Shown here: positions 26,220 through 36,003 of the stretch, piece after piece
Numbering within the stretch: position 1 is the first letter of the stretch
Layout: every line of letters begins with the position of its first letter
NCBI GenBank assembly: GCA_030699825.1
Contig: JAUYKV010000020.1
Span: forward strand, 1-38,437
Direction: 5' to 3'
Origin: Pseudomonas sp.
GTDB lineage: Bacteria > Pseudomonadota > Gammaproteobacteria > Pseudomonadales > Pseudomonadaceae
Length of the DNA: 38,437 nt
Notes under the pieces: generated by a model
Database searches by the model: none
What the model was told of the DNA's origin: nothing
The model's input: only the letters and a program-made list of their open reading frames with translations
Translations under genes and position numbers: made by a program

Positions 26220-27500
26220 ATGGCAAGTTTGAGAATACAGCAGAGCCTGGTTCTGGGTATGAGCACCTTGGCGTTTACTATCTGCTTCATGATCTGGATG
26301 ATGTTCGCTGTACTCGGCGTTCCGATCAAGGAGTTACTGCAACTCAACGATACCCAGTTCGGCCTGCTGGCCGCCACGCCGGTGCTCACCGGTTCGCTGG
26401 TGCGCCTGCCGCTGGGCATGCTCACCGACAGGTTCGGCGGGCGCATCGTGTTCTTCCTGCTGATGCTGGTTTGTGTGCTGCCGATCTACATGATCAGCCT
26501 GGCTACCGAGTACTGGCATTTCCTGGTCCTTGGACTGTTCGTCGGCATGGCCGGCGGTTCCTTCTCGGTCGGCATCGCCTATGTCGCCAAGTGGTTCGAA
26601 AAGCAGAACCAGGGCTTCGCCATGGGCGTCTTCGGTGCCGGTAACGCCGGCTCCGCGCTGACCAAGTTCGTCGCGCCGGCGATCATCGCCGCGGCCAGCT
26701 GGCAGATGGTGCCCAAGGTCTACTCGGCGATCATGTTCATCACCGCGCTGCTGTTCTGGTTCTGCACCTACGAGAACAAGAGTCATCGGGTACGTAGCAA
26801 CGTGTCCCTGGCCGATCAACTGCGCACCCTGAAAGATCCCAAGGTGATGCGCTACTGCCAGTACTACTCGATCGTCTTCGGCGGCTATGTGGCCCTGGCC
26901 CTGTGGATGACCAAGTATTACGTCGAGGAGTACGGCTTCAACCTGCAGAGCGCCGCCTTGCTGGCTGCCTGCTTCTCCCTGCCGGGCGGCGTGCTGCGCG
27001 CCATGGGTGGCTGGATGTCGGACAAGTGGGGCGCGCAGAGCGTGACCTGGTGGGTGATGTGGGTGAGTTGGGTGTGCCTGTTCCTGCTGTCCTACCCGCA
27101 GACCGAGTTGATCATCCAAACCATCAATGGCCCGCAGACCTACAACATCGGCCTGAATGCCTGGGGCTTCACCATACTGCTGTTCATCGTCGGTATCGCC
27201 TTCGCCTTCGGCAAGGCCTCGGTGTTCAAGTACATCTCCGATGACTACCCGAACAACATGGGCGCCATCTCCGGCATCGTCGGCCTGGCCGGCGGCCTCG
27301 GTGGCTTCATTCTGCCAATCATGTTCGGTGCCCTGGTCGACCTGACCGGCATACGGTCCTCAAGTTTCATGCTGATGTACGGCGTGGTCTGGGTCTCCCT
27401 GATCTGGATGTACTTCAGCGAAGTTCGCAAAACCTCCGTTATGGGCCAGGCCTCCGAAAGGTCACCGGCTCCCGCTATCCTGCCGCTTGAAGGAGAATGA
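26220..27500 (+). CDS. narK1: NarK1, nitrate transporter (MFS nitrate/nitrite porter)
   Basis: A 426-residue inner-membrane transporter with twelve predicted helices. It has the family nitrate-signature glycine motifs GVFGAGNAGSALTKF in helix 5 and GIVGLAGGLGGFILP in helix 11, and the MFS loop GMLTDRFGGR. NarK1-type porters are proposed nitrate/proton symporters. RBS AAGGGG lies 6 nt before the ATG. First gene of the nar operon; its stop overlaps an ATG of the next gene. Confidence 0.95.
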   Translation: MASLRIQQSLVLGMSTLAFTICFMIWMMFAVLGVPIKELLQLNDTQFGLLAATPVLTGSLVRLPLGMLTDRFGGRIVFFLLMLVCVLPIYMISLATEYWHFLVLGLFVGMAGGSFSVGIAYVAKWFEKQNQGFAMGVFGAGNAGSALTKFVAPAIIAAASWQMVPKVYSAIMFITALLFWFCTYENKSHRVRSNVSLADQLRTLKDPKVMRYCQYYSIVFGGYVALALWMTKYYVEEYGFNLQSAALLAACFSLPGGVLRAMGGWMSDKWGAQSVTWWVMWVSWVCLFLLSYPQTELIIQTINGPQTYNIGLNAWGFTILLFIVGIAFAFGKASVFKYISDDYPNNMGAISGIVGLAGGLGGFILPIMFGALVDLTGIRSSSFMLMYGVVWVSLIWMYFSEVRKTSVMGQASERSPAPAILPLEGE

Positions 27501-27502
27501 GC

Positions 27503-28918
27503 ATGTCCGCAATCAAGAACCCGGCCTTGGGGGGCAAGCCCAAGGTGGGCCCGGTGATCGATGACTGGCGTCCGGAAGACCCACACTTCTGGGGCAGCAT
27601 CGGCAAGTCGATAGCTTCGCGCAACCTGTGGATCTCGATCCCCGCGCTGTTTCTGGCATTCGCCGTGTGGATGGTGTGGAGCGCGGTGATCGTGCGCCTG
27701 AACAGCATCGGCTTCACCTTTACCAACGACCAGCTGTTCTGGCTGGCGGCGTTGCCGGGCTTGTCCGGCGCCACCCTGCGGATCTTCTACTCGTTCATGG
27801 TGCCGATTTTCGGTGGCCGTAGATGGACGGCGCTGAGTACCGCGTCCTTGCTGATTCCGGCGTTGTGGATGGGCTTCGCGGTGCAGGACCTGGCCACCCC
27901 CTACAGCGTGTTCGTGATCATCGCCTTGCTGTGCGGCTTCGGTGGCGGCAACTTCGCATCGAGCATGTCCAACATCAGCTTCTTCTTTCCCAAGGCCCAG
28001 CAGGGCACCGCGCTCGGTTTGAATGCCGGCCTCGGTAACCTCGGCGTATCGGTGATGCAGTTCGGCGTGCCCTTGGTGATCGGCATGGGCCTTTTTGGCG
28101 CCGTCGGTGGCCAGGCCCAGGAACTCGGCGATGGCAACCAGCTGTGGCTGCAGAACGCCGGCTTCATCTGGGTACCGTTCATTGCGGCGGTGACCGTGGC
28201 GGCCTGGTTTGGCATGAACGACCTGAGCAGCGCCAAGGCCTCGTTCGCCGAACAGGCGGTGATCTTCAAGCGCAAGCACAACTGGTTGATGTGCTGGCTG
28301 TACCTGGCCACTTTCGGTTCCTTCATCGGCTTCGCCGCCGGCTTCCCGATGCTGATCAAGACCCAGTTTCCTGGCGTCGATCCGCTCAAATTCGCCTTCC
28401 TCGGCCCGCTGGTCGGCGCCCTGGCGCGCCCGCTGGGTGGCTGGCTGGCAGACAAACTGGGCGGCGCGCGGGTCACCCTGTGGAATTTCGTGCTGATGAT
28501 CGCCGCGGTGTTCGGTGTGCTGGCCTTCATTCCTCAGGCCGGCGTCGAGGGCAACTTCTACGGTTTCCTGGCCATGTTCATGCTGTTGTTCATCACCACC
28601 GGTATTGGCAACGGCTCCACCTTCCGCATGATCCCGGTGATCTTCCGCACCCTGCACGAGCGCGACAGCATCGGCAAGACGGCGGCGGTCAAGGAGCAGG
28701 CGCTGAAAAATGCCGGTAAGGAAGCAGCAGCGGTGCTAGGTTTTAGTTCGGCAATGGGCGCCTACGGGGCGTTCTTCATTCCGAAATCCTTCGGCACCTC
28801 GATGGCGCTGACCGGCGGTCCGCAGATGGCGCTGTACGTGTTCGCCGGCTATTACGTCAGCTGCATCCTGGTGACCTGGTGGTGGTACTCGCGCAAAGGC
28901 GCGGAAACCCCCTGCTAA
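27503..28918 (+). CDS. narK2: NarK2, nitrate/nitrite antiporter
   Basis: A 471-residue MFS porter with twelve helices. The N-terminal DWRPEDPHFW segment and the signatures GLNAGLGNLGVSVMQF and VLGFSSAMGAYGAFFIPK mark the NarK2 group, which exchanges nitrate for nitrite. Two nearby ATGs exist; 27503 was chosen because AAGGAG (27490-27495) is 7 nt away, while the ATG at 27497 (overlapping the narK1 stop) is only 1 nt away. Paired with narK1 as in other Pseudomonas. NarG follows after 117 bp. Confidence 0.95.
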   Translation: MSAIKNPALGGKPKVGPVIDDWRPEDPHFWGSIGKSIASRNLWISIPALFLAFAVWMVWSAVIVRLNSIGFTFTNDQLFWLAALPGLSGATLRIFYSFMVPIFGGRRWTALSTASLLIPALWMGFAVQDLATPYSVFVIIALLCGFGGGNFASSMSNISFFFPKAQQGTALGLNAGLGNLGVSVMQFGVPLVIGMGLFGAVGGQAQELGDGNQLWLQNAGFIWVPFIAAVTVAAWFGMNDLSSAKASFAEQAVIFKRKHNWLMCWLYLATFGSFIGFAAGFPMLIKTQFPGVDPLKFAFLGPLVGALARPLGGWLADKLGGARVTLWNFVLMIAAVFGVLAFIPQAGVEGNFYGFLAMFMLLFITTGIGNGSTFRMIPVIFRTLHERDSIGKTAAVKEQALKNAGKEAAAVLGFSSAMGAYGAFFIPKSFGTSMALTGGPQMALYVFAGYYVSCILVTWWWYSRKGAETPC

Positions 28919-29035
28919 CGGGCATGACGTCGCCCTCAGCCGGCGCTTGGCGCTGGATGAGGGCGGCGCGGTAAAGAATCGAATCATTGCGTGTGCGGGA
29001 CGCAGAGCCCGCAGCAAGCCTGAGAGGAAAAAAAG

Positions 29036-32000
29036 ATGAGTCACATACTCGACCAGTTGCGTTTCTTCAACCGTAAACAGGGTGAGTTCGCCGATGGTCA
29101 TGGCGAAACCCGCATCGAGTCACGCGATTGGGAGAACGTCTATCGTTCGCGCTGGCAGTACGACAAGATCGTGCGTTCCACCCACGGGGTGAACTGCACC
29201 GGCTCGTGCTCCTGGAAGATCTACGTGAAGAACGGCCTGATCACCTGGGAAACCCAGCAGACCGACTACCCACGTACCCGCAACGACCTGCCCAACCATG
29301 AGCCGCGCGGCTGTCCGCGTGGTGCCAGCTACAGCTGGTACATCTACAGCGCCAACCGTCTCAAGTATCCCAAGGTGCGCAAGCCGCTGTTGAAACTCTG
29401 GCGTGAAGCCCGAGCCACCATGGCGCCGGTGCAGGCCTGGGCGAGCATCGTCGAAGACCCGGTCAAGGCCGAGTCCTACAAGAGCAAGCGCGGCATGGGC
29501 GGCTTCATCCGCTCGAGCTGGAACGAAGTCAACGAAATCATCGCCGCGGCCAACGTCTACACCGTCAAAGAGCACGGCCCGGACCGGGTGATGGGCTTCT
29601 CGCCGATCCCTGCCATGTCGATGGTCAGCTACGCCGCCGGCAGCCGTTACCTGTCGCTGATCGGTGGCGTGTGTCTGTCCTTCTACGACTGGTACTGCGA
29701 CCTGCCGCCGGCTTCGCCGCAGGTGTGGGGTGAGCAGACCGACGTGCCGGAATCGGCCGACTGGTACAACTCCAACTACATCATCGCCTGGGGCTCCAAC
29801 GTGCCGCAGACGCGTACCCCGGACGCCCACTTCTTTACCGAAGTGCGCTACAAGGGCACCAAGACCGTGGCCATCACTCCGGACTACTCCGAAGTGGCCA
29901 AGCTCACCGATCTCTGGCTGAACCCCAAGCAGGGCACCGATGCGGCGCTGGCGCAGGCGTTCAACCACGTTATTTTCAAAGAGTTTCACCTCGACAAGCC
30001 GAGCGCCTACTTCACCGACTACGTGCGTCGCTATACCGACTTCCCGATGCTGGTGATGCTCAAGGAGCACGCCGAGGGTAGCTATCAGCCGGATCGGTTC
30101 CTGCGCGCCTCTGACCTGGCCGCCAACCTGGATCAGGCAAACAACCCCGAGTGGAAGACCATCGCGCTGGACAGCGAGACCAATCAACTGGTGTCGCCGC
30201 TGGGTTCGATCGGCTACCGCTGGGGCGAGAAGGGCAAGTGGAACATCGAGGCCCGCGAAGGTGGTGACGGTCGTGAAGTCAAGCTGCAACTCAGCCTGAT
30301 CGGTGAAGATGTAGCCGAAGTAGCGTTCCCGTACTTCGGTGGCCAGACCCACGAGCACTTCCAGCATGTGGCCGGTGACGAAGTACAGTTGCGCCGTGTA
30401 CCGGTACGCAGCATCACCCTGGCTGACGGTTCGCAAGCCAAGGTCGCCACCGTGTTCGACCTGTCGGCGGCCAACCTGGCGATCGACCGTGGTCTGGGTG
30501 GCGGCAACGTCGCCAAGGATTACAACGACGCCAACGTACCGGGCACCCCGGCCTGGCAGGAGCAGATTACCGGCGTCAGCCGCGAGAAGGCGATTCAGAT
30601 TGCCCGCGAATTCGCTGACAACGCCGACAAGACCAAGGGTCGTTCCATGATCATCGTCGGTGCGGCGATGAACCATTGGTACCACATGGACATGAACTAC
30701 CGCGGCCTCATCAACATGCTGATGATGTGCGGTTGCGTAGGCCAAACCGGTGGTGGCTGGGCCCACTATGTCGGCCAGGAAAAACTGCGTCCGCAGTGTG
30801 GCTGGTTGCCGCTGGCCTTCGGCCTGGACTGGAGCCGTCCGCCACGCCATATGAACGGCACCAGCTTCTTCTATGCGCACAGCTCGCAATGGCGCCACGA
30901 GACGATGAACATGCACGAAGTGCTCTCGCCTCTGGCCGACAAATCGCAGTTCCCCGAGCATGCGCTGGACTACAACATCCGCGCCGAACGCGCCGGCTGG
31001 TTGCCGAGCGCGCCACAGCTCAACCGTAACCCGCTGCAAATTACCAAGGATGCGGCAGCAGCCGGCATGTCGCCGGTGGATTACGTACTCAAGTCGCTGC
31101 AGGACGACTCGCTGCGTTTCTCCTGCGAGCAGCCGGACAGCCCGGAGAACTTCCCGCGCAACATGTTCATCTGGCGCTCCAACCTGTTGGGCAGCTCGGG
31201 CAAAGGCCACGAGTACATGCTCAAGTACCTGCTGGGCACCAAGAACGGCGTGATGAACGAAGACCTTGGCAAGCGTGGCGGGGTCAAGCCGAACGATGTC
31301 GAGTGGGTTGACGAAGGTGCGATCGGCAAGCTCGATCTGGTCACCACCCTGGACTTCCGCATGTCTTCCACCTGCGTTTACTCGGACATCGTTCTGCCGA
31401 CGGCGACCTGGTACGAGAAGGACGACATGAACACCTCGGACATGCACCCCTTCATCCACCCGCTGTCCGCGGCCATCGATCCGGCCTGGGAATCGCGTTC
31501 CGACTGGGAAATCTACAAGGGCATCGCCAAAGCCTTCTCCGAGATGTCGGTCGGCCATCTGGGTGTCGAGCAAGATCTGGTCACCATTCCGATGCAGCAC
31601 GACAGCGTCGGCGAACTGGCTCAGCCGTTCGGAGGCATCGACTGGAAAACTGCAGGTGAAACGCCGGTACCGGGCAAGAACTGCCCGAATATGACCGTGG
31701 TCGAGCGCGACTACCCGAACGTCTACAAGAAGTTTACCTCTCTTGGCCCGCTGCTCGACAAGCTGGGTAACGGCGGCAAGGGCATCGACTGGAACACCGA
31801 GCACGAGGTCGAATTCCTCGGCGAGTTGAACCACAAGGTGCGCGACGAAGGCGTCAGCAAAGGTCGGCCGCAAATCGAATCGGCCATCGATGCCTGCGAG
31901 GTGATCCTCACCCTGGCCCCGGAAACCAACGGTCACGTGGCGCTCAAGGCCTGGGCGGCGCTGTCGGAGTTTACCGGCCTGGATCACAGCCACCTGGCGA

Positions 32001-32791
32001 TCAACAAGGCGCATGAGGCGATCCGCTTCCGCGACATCCAGGCGCAACCGCGCAAGATCATCTCCAGCCCAACCTGGTCGGGTCTGGAAGACGAGAAGGT
32101 CAGCTACAACGCCGGCTACACCAACGTTCACGAGTTCATCCCGTGGCGCACCATCACCGGCCGCCAGCAGTTCTTCCAGGATCACCCGTGGATGCAGGCG
32201 TTTGGCGAGGAGCTGATGAGCTACCGGCCGCCGATCAACACCCGCACCATCGATCACGTGAAGGGCAAGCGGCCTAACGGCAACACTGAGATCGTTCTCA
32301 ACTGGATCACTCCGCACCAGAAGTGGGGTATCCACAGCACCTACAGCGACAACCTGATCATGCTTACCCTGAGCCGTGGCGGGCCGATCATTTGGCTCTC
32401 GGAAATCGACGCCAAGCGTGCCGGCGTCGAGGACAACGACTGGGTTGAATGCTTCAACGTCAACGGTGCTCTGGTCGCCCGCGCGGTAGTCAGCCAGCGG
32501 GTCAAGGAGGGCATGGTCATGATGTACCACGCCCAGGAACGCATCATGAACATGCCTGGCAGCGAGATGACCAAGACTCGCGGTGGCCACCACAACTCGG
32601 TGACCCGCGTAGTGCTCAAGCCGACCCACATGATCGGTGGCTATGCCCAGCAGTCCTACGGTTTCAACTATTACGGCACGGTCGGTTGCAACCGCGACGA
32701 GTTCGTCGTGGTACGCAAGATGGACAAGATCGACTGGCTTGACGGCACAGACGACGAAGCCCTGCCACAACCCCTGCCACAAGACATTTGA
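29036..32791 (+). CDS. narG: NarG, respiratory nitrate reductase alpha subunit (catalytic)
   Basis: A 1251-residue molybdo-bis-MGD subunit on the cytoplasmic side of the membrane that reduces nitrate to nitrite. The FS0 cluster ligands are His50, Cys54, Cys58 and Cys93 in THGVNCTGSCSW and PRGCPRG. The Mo ligand Asp lies in FYDWYCDLPPASPQVWGEQT (about residue 223 by alignment with the E. coli enzyme). The absence of a twin-arginine signal but presence of the remnant start fits the membrane-bound cytoplasm-facing NarG type and not Nap. AGAGG lies before the ATG at 29036. Length is standard. The narH gene starts 11 bp after its stop. Confidence 0.98.
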   Translation: MSHILDQLRFFNRKQGEFADGHGETRIESRDWENVYRSRWQYDKIVRSTHGVNCTGSCSWKIYVKNGLITWETQQTDYPRTRNDLPNHEPRGCPRGASYSWYIYSANRLKYPKVRKPLLKLWREARATMAPVQAWASIVEDPVKAESYKSKRGMGGFIRSSWNEVNEIIAAANVYTVKEHGPDRVMGFSPIPAMSMVSYAAGSRYLSLIGGVCLSFYDWYCDLPPASPQVWGEQTDVPESADWYNSNYIIAWGSNVPQTRTPDAHFFTEVRYKGTKTVAITPDYSEVAKLTDLWLNPKQGTDAALAQAFNHVIFKEFHLDKPSAYFTDYVRRYTDFPMLVMLKEHAEGSYQPDRFLRASDLAANLDQANNPEWKTIALDSETNQLVSPLGSIGYRWGEKGKWNIEAREGGDGREVKLQLSLIGEDVAEVAFPYFGGQTHEHFQHVAGDEVQLRRVPVRSITLADGSQAKVATVFDLSAANLAIDRGLGGGNVAKDYNDANVPGTPAWQEQITGVSREKAIQIAREFADNADKTKGRSMIIVGAAMNHWYHMDMNYRGLINMLMMCGCVGQTGGGWAHYVGQEKLRPQCGWLPLAFGLDWSRPPRHMNGTSFFYAHSSQWRHETMNMHEVLSPLADKSQFPEHALDYNIRAERAGWLPSAPQLNRNPLQITKDAAAAGMSPVDYVLKSLQDDSLRFSCEQPDSPENFPRNMFIWRSNLLGSSGKGHEYMLKYLLGTKNGVMNEDLGKRGGVKPNDVEWVDEGAIGKLDLVTTLDFRMSSTCVYSDIVLPTATWYEKDDMNTSDMHPFIHPLSAAIDPAWESRSDWEIYKGIAKAFSEMSVGHLGVEQDLVTIPMQHDSVGELAQPFGGIDWKTAGETPVPGKNCPNMTVVERDYPNVYKKFTSLGPLLDKLGNGGKGIDWNTEHEVEFLGELNHKVRDEGVSKGRPQIESAIDACEVILTLAPETNGHVALKAWAALSEFTGLDHSHLAINKAHEAIRFRDIQAQPRKIISSPTWSGLEDEKVSYNAGYTNVHEFIPWRTITGRQQFFQDHPWMQAFGEELMSYRPPINTRTIDHVKGKRPNGNTEIVLNWITPHQKWGIHSTYSDNLIMLTLSRGGPIIWLSEIDAKRAGVEDNDWVECFNVNGALVARAVVSQRVKEGMVMMYHAQERIMNMPGSEMTKTRGGHHNSVTRVVLKPTHMIGGYAQQSYGFNYYGTVGCNRDEFVVVRKMDKIDWLDGTDDEALPQPLPQDI

Positions 32792-32802
32792 GGAGCTCTG
32801 CC

Positions 32803-34341
32803 ATGAAAATTCGTTCGCAAGTCGGCATGGTCCTCAATCTGGACAAGTGCATCGGTTGCCACACCTGTTCGATCACCTGCAAAAACGTCTGGACCAGCCG
32901 CGAAGGTATGGAATACGCCTGGTTCAACAACGTCGAAACCAAGCCAGGTATCGGCTACCCCAAGGAATGGGAAAACCAGGACAAGTGGAGAGGCGGCTGG
33001 ATCCGCAACAAAGACGGCTCGATCAATCCGAAGATCGGCGGCAAGTTCCGCGTACTGGCGAATATCTTCGCCAACCCGAACATGCCGACCATCGACGACT
33101 ACTACGAGCCGTTCGATTTCGACTATCAGCACCTGCACACCGCTCCCCTGGGCGAGCACCAGCCGACTGCTCGACCACGTTCGGTGATCAGCGGCAAGCG
33201 CATGCAGAAGATCGAGTGGGGCCCGAACTGGGAGGAAATTCTCGGTACCGAGTTCGCCAAGCGTCGCAAGGACAAGAACTTCGACCAGATCCAGGCCGAC
33301 ATCTATGGCGAGTATGAAAATACTTTCATGATGTACCTGCCGCGTCTGTGCGAGCACTGCCTTAACCCGGCGTGTGCGGCGTCCTGCCCGAGCGGTGCGA
33401 TCTACAAGCGTGAAGAGGACGGTATCGTCCTGATCGACCAGGAAAAATGCCGTGGCTGGCGCATGTGCATCAGCGGCTGCCCGTACAAGAAGATCTACTT
33501 CAACTGGAAGAGCGGTAAATCCGAGAAGTGCATCTTCTGCTACCCGCGCATCGAGGCCGGCATGCCGACCGTGTGTTCGGAAACCTGCGTGGGCCGTATC
33601 CGCTACCTCGGCGTGCTGCTGTACGACGCCGACCGCATCCATGAAGTGGCGAGCACGCCGAACGAGCAGGATTTGTACCAGAAGCAACTGGACATGTTCC
33701 TCGACCCGTTCGATCCGAAGGTCATCGCCCAGGCCCTGGCCGACGGCGTGCCCATGTCGGTGATCGACGCTGCGCAGAAATCCCCGGTGTACAAGATGGC
33801 GGTGGACTGGAAGCTGGCCCTGCCGCTGCACCCGGAATACCGCACCCTGCCGATGGTCTGGTACGTACCGCCGCTGTCGCCGATCCAGAACGCCGCGACT
33901 GCGGGCACCGTGGGCATGAACGGGGTTATCCCGGATGTCGACAGCCTGCGCATTCCGCTGCGCTACCTGGCCAACCTGCTTACCGCCGGCGACGTCGTAC
34001 CGGTCAAGTTGGCGCTCAAACGTCTGTTGGCCATGCGTGCCTACAAGCGTTCCGAGCAAGTGGATGGCGTGCAGGATCTGCAGGTGCTGGCTGATGTCGG
34101 CCTGAGCGTGGCGCAAGTCGAAGACATGTACCGCTACCTGGCGATCGCCAACTACGAAGACCGTTTCGTGGTGCCAAGCACCCACCGCGAGGAAGCCATG
34201 AGCGATACCTTCGCCGAGCGTTCCGGCTGTGGCTTCAGCTTCGGCAGCGGTTGCAGTGGCTCCTCCGACACCAACATGTTCGGGGCGAAGAAGTCCAACC
34301 AGCGCGACATCCTCAAAACCGTACAGTTGTGGGAGGACTGA
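32803..34341 (+). CDS. narH: NarH, respiratory nitrate reductase beta subunit (iron-sulfur)
   Basis: A 512-residue electron-transfer subunit with four clusters. The first motif is CIGCHTCSITC (Cys16, 19, 22, 26); the second and third groups are CEHCLNPACAASCP and CRGWRMCISGCP, where Trp replaces one Cys and so marks the [3Fe-4S] site; the last group is CIFCYPRIEAGMPTVCSETC. The C-terminal ERSGCGFSFGSGC segment is normal for NarH. AGGAG (32791-32795) lies 7 nt before the ATG at 32803. Electrons pass from NarI haem through NarH to NarG. Confidence 0.98.
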   Translation: MKIRSQVGMVLNLDKCIGCHTCSITCKNVWTSREGMEYAWFNNVETKPGIGYPKEWENQDKWRGGWIRNKDGSINPKIGGKFRVLANIFANPNMPTIDDYYEPFDFDYQHLHTAPLGEHQPTARPRSVISGKRMQKIEWGPNWEEILGTEFAKRRKDKNFDQIQADIYGEYENTFMMYLPRLCEHCLNPACAASCPSGAIYKREEDGIVLIDQEKCRGWRMCISGCPYKKIYFNWKSGKSEKCIFCYPRIEAGMPTVCSETCVGRIRYLGVLLYDADRIHEVASTPNEQDLYQKQLDMFLDPFDPKVIAQALADGVPMSVIDAAQKSPVYKMAVDWKLALPLHPEYRTLPMVWYVPPLSPIQNAATAGTVGMNGVIPDVDSLRIPLRYLANLLTAGDVVPVKLALKRLLAMRAYKRSEQVDGVQDLQVLADVGLSVAQVEDMYRYLAIANYEDRFVVPSTHREEAMSDTFAERSGCGFSFGSGCSGSSDTNMFGAKKSNQRDILKTVQLWED

Positions 34342-34343
34342 GC

Positions 34344-35099
34344 ATGCAAATTCTCAAAGTAATTTCCCTGCTGCTTGACTATCCCACTGAGCAATTGGTG
34401 GTCGGGCGTGACGAGTTGGCTCAGGCAATTTCCAGCAGCCGCGAAATCAGCCCGGAGCAGCGCAATGCGCTGCACGAGCTGCTCAAGCTGATCTGCGACA
34501 ACGATCTGATGGACGGCCAGGAGCACTACGGTGCCCTGTTCGGCCGTGGTCGCTCGCTATCGCTGCTGCTGTTCGAGCACGTACACGGCGAGTCGCGTGA
34601 TCGTGGTCAGGCCATGGTCGACATGATGGCGCAGTACGAAGAGGCCGGTTTTGCGATCGGCATCAAGGAACTGCCTGACTATATTCCGCTGTATCTGGAA
34701 TTCCTCTCCACCCGCGAGGATCTGGAAGCCCGCGAGGGCCTGGCAGATGTCAGTCATCTGCTGACGCTGTTGGCTACTCGTCTGGACGAGCGCGAAAGTG
34801 CTTATGCCAGCTGCTTCCGTGCCCTTTTGCAGATCGCCGGGGTCGAGCCTCAAGAGGCCATGGCAGGGATGCGCGAGCAGGTCGCCGCCGAGGTACGCGA
34901 CGACTCGCTCGAAGCCCTCGACAAGATCTGGGAGGAGGAGGCCGTGGACTTCCTCCAGGCCGAGCAGCAGGACCGCTGCCCGAGCCAGACGACCTTACCG
35001 GGCAAGACCCGCGAAGAAGTGCCGGTGCCGCTGCACTGGGTGGATTTCAAGCATGAAGGGCCGGCCGCCGCGCCGGTTCAGGAGGTGCGCAATGTCTAA
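34344..35099 (+). CDS. narJ: NarJ, nitrate reductase assembly chaperone
   Basis: A 251-residue soluble chaperone of the TorD/NarJ group that keeps NarGH ready for cofactor insertion and membrane docking. Typical segments are QILKVISLLLDYPTE at the start, LFEHVHGESRDRGQAMV in the middle and LPDYIPLYLEFLS. GGAGG lies just upstream of the ATG at 34344, which follows the narH stop by 2 bp. The C-terminus overlaps the narI start by 8 bp. It is not part of the final enzyme. Confidence 0.95.
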   Translation: MQILKVISLLLDYPTEQLVVGRDELAQAISSSREISPEQRNALHELLKLICDNDLMDGQEHYGALFGRGRSLSLLLFEHVHGESRDRGQAMVDMMAQYEEAGFAIGIKELPDYIPLYLEFLSTREDLEAREGLADVSHLLTLLATRLDERESAYASCFRALLQIAGVEPQEAMAGMREQVAAEVRDDSLEALDKIWEEEAVDFLQAEQQDRCPSQTTLPGKTREEVPVPLHWVDFKHEGPAAAPVQEVRNV

Positions 35100-35904
35100 C
35101 ATCAATCTGTTGGCGTTCGGGGTGTATCCCTACATCGCCCTGGCCATCTGCATCATCGGCAGCTGGGCGCGTTTCGACCTGTCGCAGTACAGCTGGAAGG
35201 CCGGATCGAGCCAGATCTTCGCCCGTTCGGCGGCCGAGCAACGCTACATGCGCATCGCCAGCAACCTGTTCCACGTCGGCGTGCTGTTTGTCCTGGCCGG
35301 CCACTTCGTCGGTCTGTTGATGCCCGAGGCGCTCTACCACTCGGTCATCAGTACGCAGAACAAGCAGCTGCTGGCCATGGTCACCGGTGGTTTCTTCGGC
35401 ATTCTCTGCCTGATCGGTCTGGTCATGCTGCTCAAGCGTCGCTTCAACGATCAGCGGGTGCGGGCCAGTTCCAGCACCTCGGACATGATGGTGTTGATCG
35501 TGCTGCTGGTGCAACTGGTCCTCGGCCTGCTGACCATCGTCGCTTCGACCAGCCACATGGATGGTTCGGTGATGGTGATGCTGGCCAACTGGGCGCAGTA
35601 CACCGTAACCCTGCAACCGATGGCAGCCGCTGCAGCTATCGAACCGGTGGGCCTGGTCTACAAGCTGCACGTATTCCTCGGTCTGACCCTGTTCGTGCTG
35701 TTCCCCTTCACCCGCCTGGTGCACATCGTCAGCGCACCGGTGTGGTACTTGGGCCGGCGCTACCAGATCGTTCGGCAGAAGGGCGTGCATCCGGTCGTGC
35801 AACGGCCGCAGGTTCGTCCGCTTGCGCAATCTGCTCGTGAAATCCCCGGGCAGCCGCAGCAGTCTGGCTATCCCATGGGCGCAGCCAAAGCCAAGGGCCA
35901 CTGA
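35092..35904 (+). CDS. narI: NarI, respiratory nitrate reductase gamma subunit (cytochrome b), with C-terminal extension
   Basis: A 270-residue membrane cytochrome with five helices that oxidises quinol and holds two b haems. Haem-ligand histidines occur in FHVG (His61) and AGHF (His71), with the later pair in YKLHVF and RLVHIV. GGAGG (35081-35085) lies 6 nt before the ATG at 35092. The core ends at about residue 225 with RRYQIVRQK as in E. coli NarI (225 residues); about 45 more residues of polar, Pro/Gln-rich sequence follow (PVVQRPQVRPLAQS.. to AAKAKGH). Whether this tail is common in Pseudomonas I cannot verify. Confidence 0.96.
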   Translation: MSNINLLAFGVYPYIALAICIIGSWARFDLSQYSWKAGSSQIFARSAAEQRYMRIASNLFHVGVLFVLAGHFVGLLMPEALYHSVISTQNKQLLAMVTGGFFGILCLIGLVMLLKRRFNDQRVRASSSTSDMMVLIVLLVQLVLGLLTIVASTSHMDGSVMVMLANWAQYTVTLQPMAAAAAIEPVGLVYKLHVFLGLTLFVLFPFTRLVHIVSAPVWYLGRRYQIVRQKGVHPVVQRPQVRPLAQSAREIPGQPQQSGYPMGAAKAKGH

Positions 35905-35922
35905 TACGCCAATGAAATGAGG

Positions 35923-35951
35923 TGGGCCGGGCGGCGATCCGCTTCGGCCCA
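35923..35951. repeat. Hairpin between narI and the PpiC gene
   Basis: Arms TGGGCCG / CGGCCCA enclose GGCGGCGATCCGCTT. It has no T tract, so transcription into the downstream gene is likely to continue. Confidence 0.5.
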
Positions 35952-36003
35952 TCCCATACCTGGCGTTTGAGTGAATGAATCAAGCATTAACGAGGAACTT
36001 GTC

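Noticed and set aside
29120..32782. A 1220-codon open frame antisense to narG
   Set aside because: It is a by-product of high GC at third codon positions in narG; it lacks any known domain and a ribosome site, and narG is beyond doubt the coding strand.
34205..34262. Gly/Cys-rich end of NarH as an unusual metal tail
   Set aside because: The segment ERSGCGFSFGSGC is a normal conserved feature of NarH C-termini, including in E. coli.
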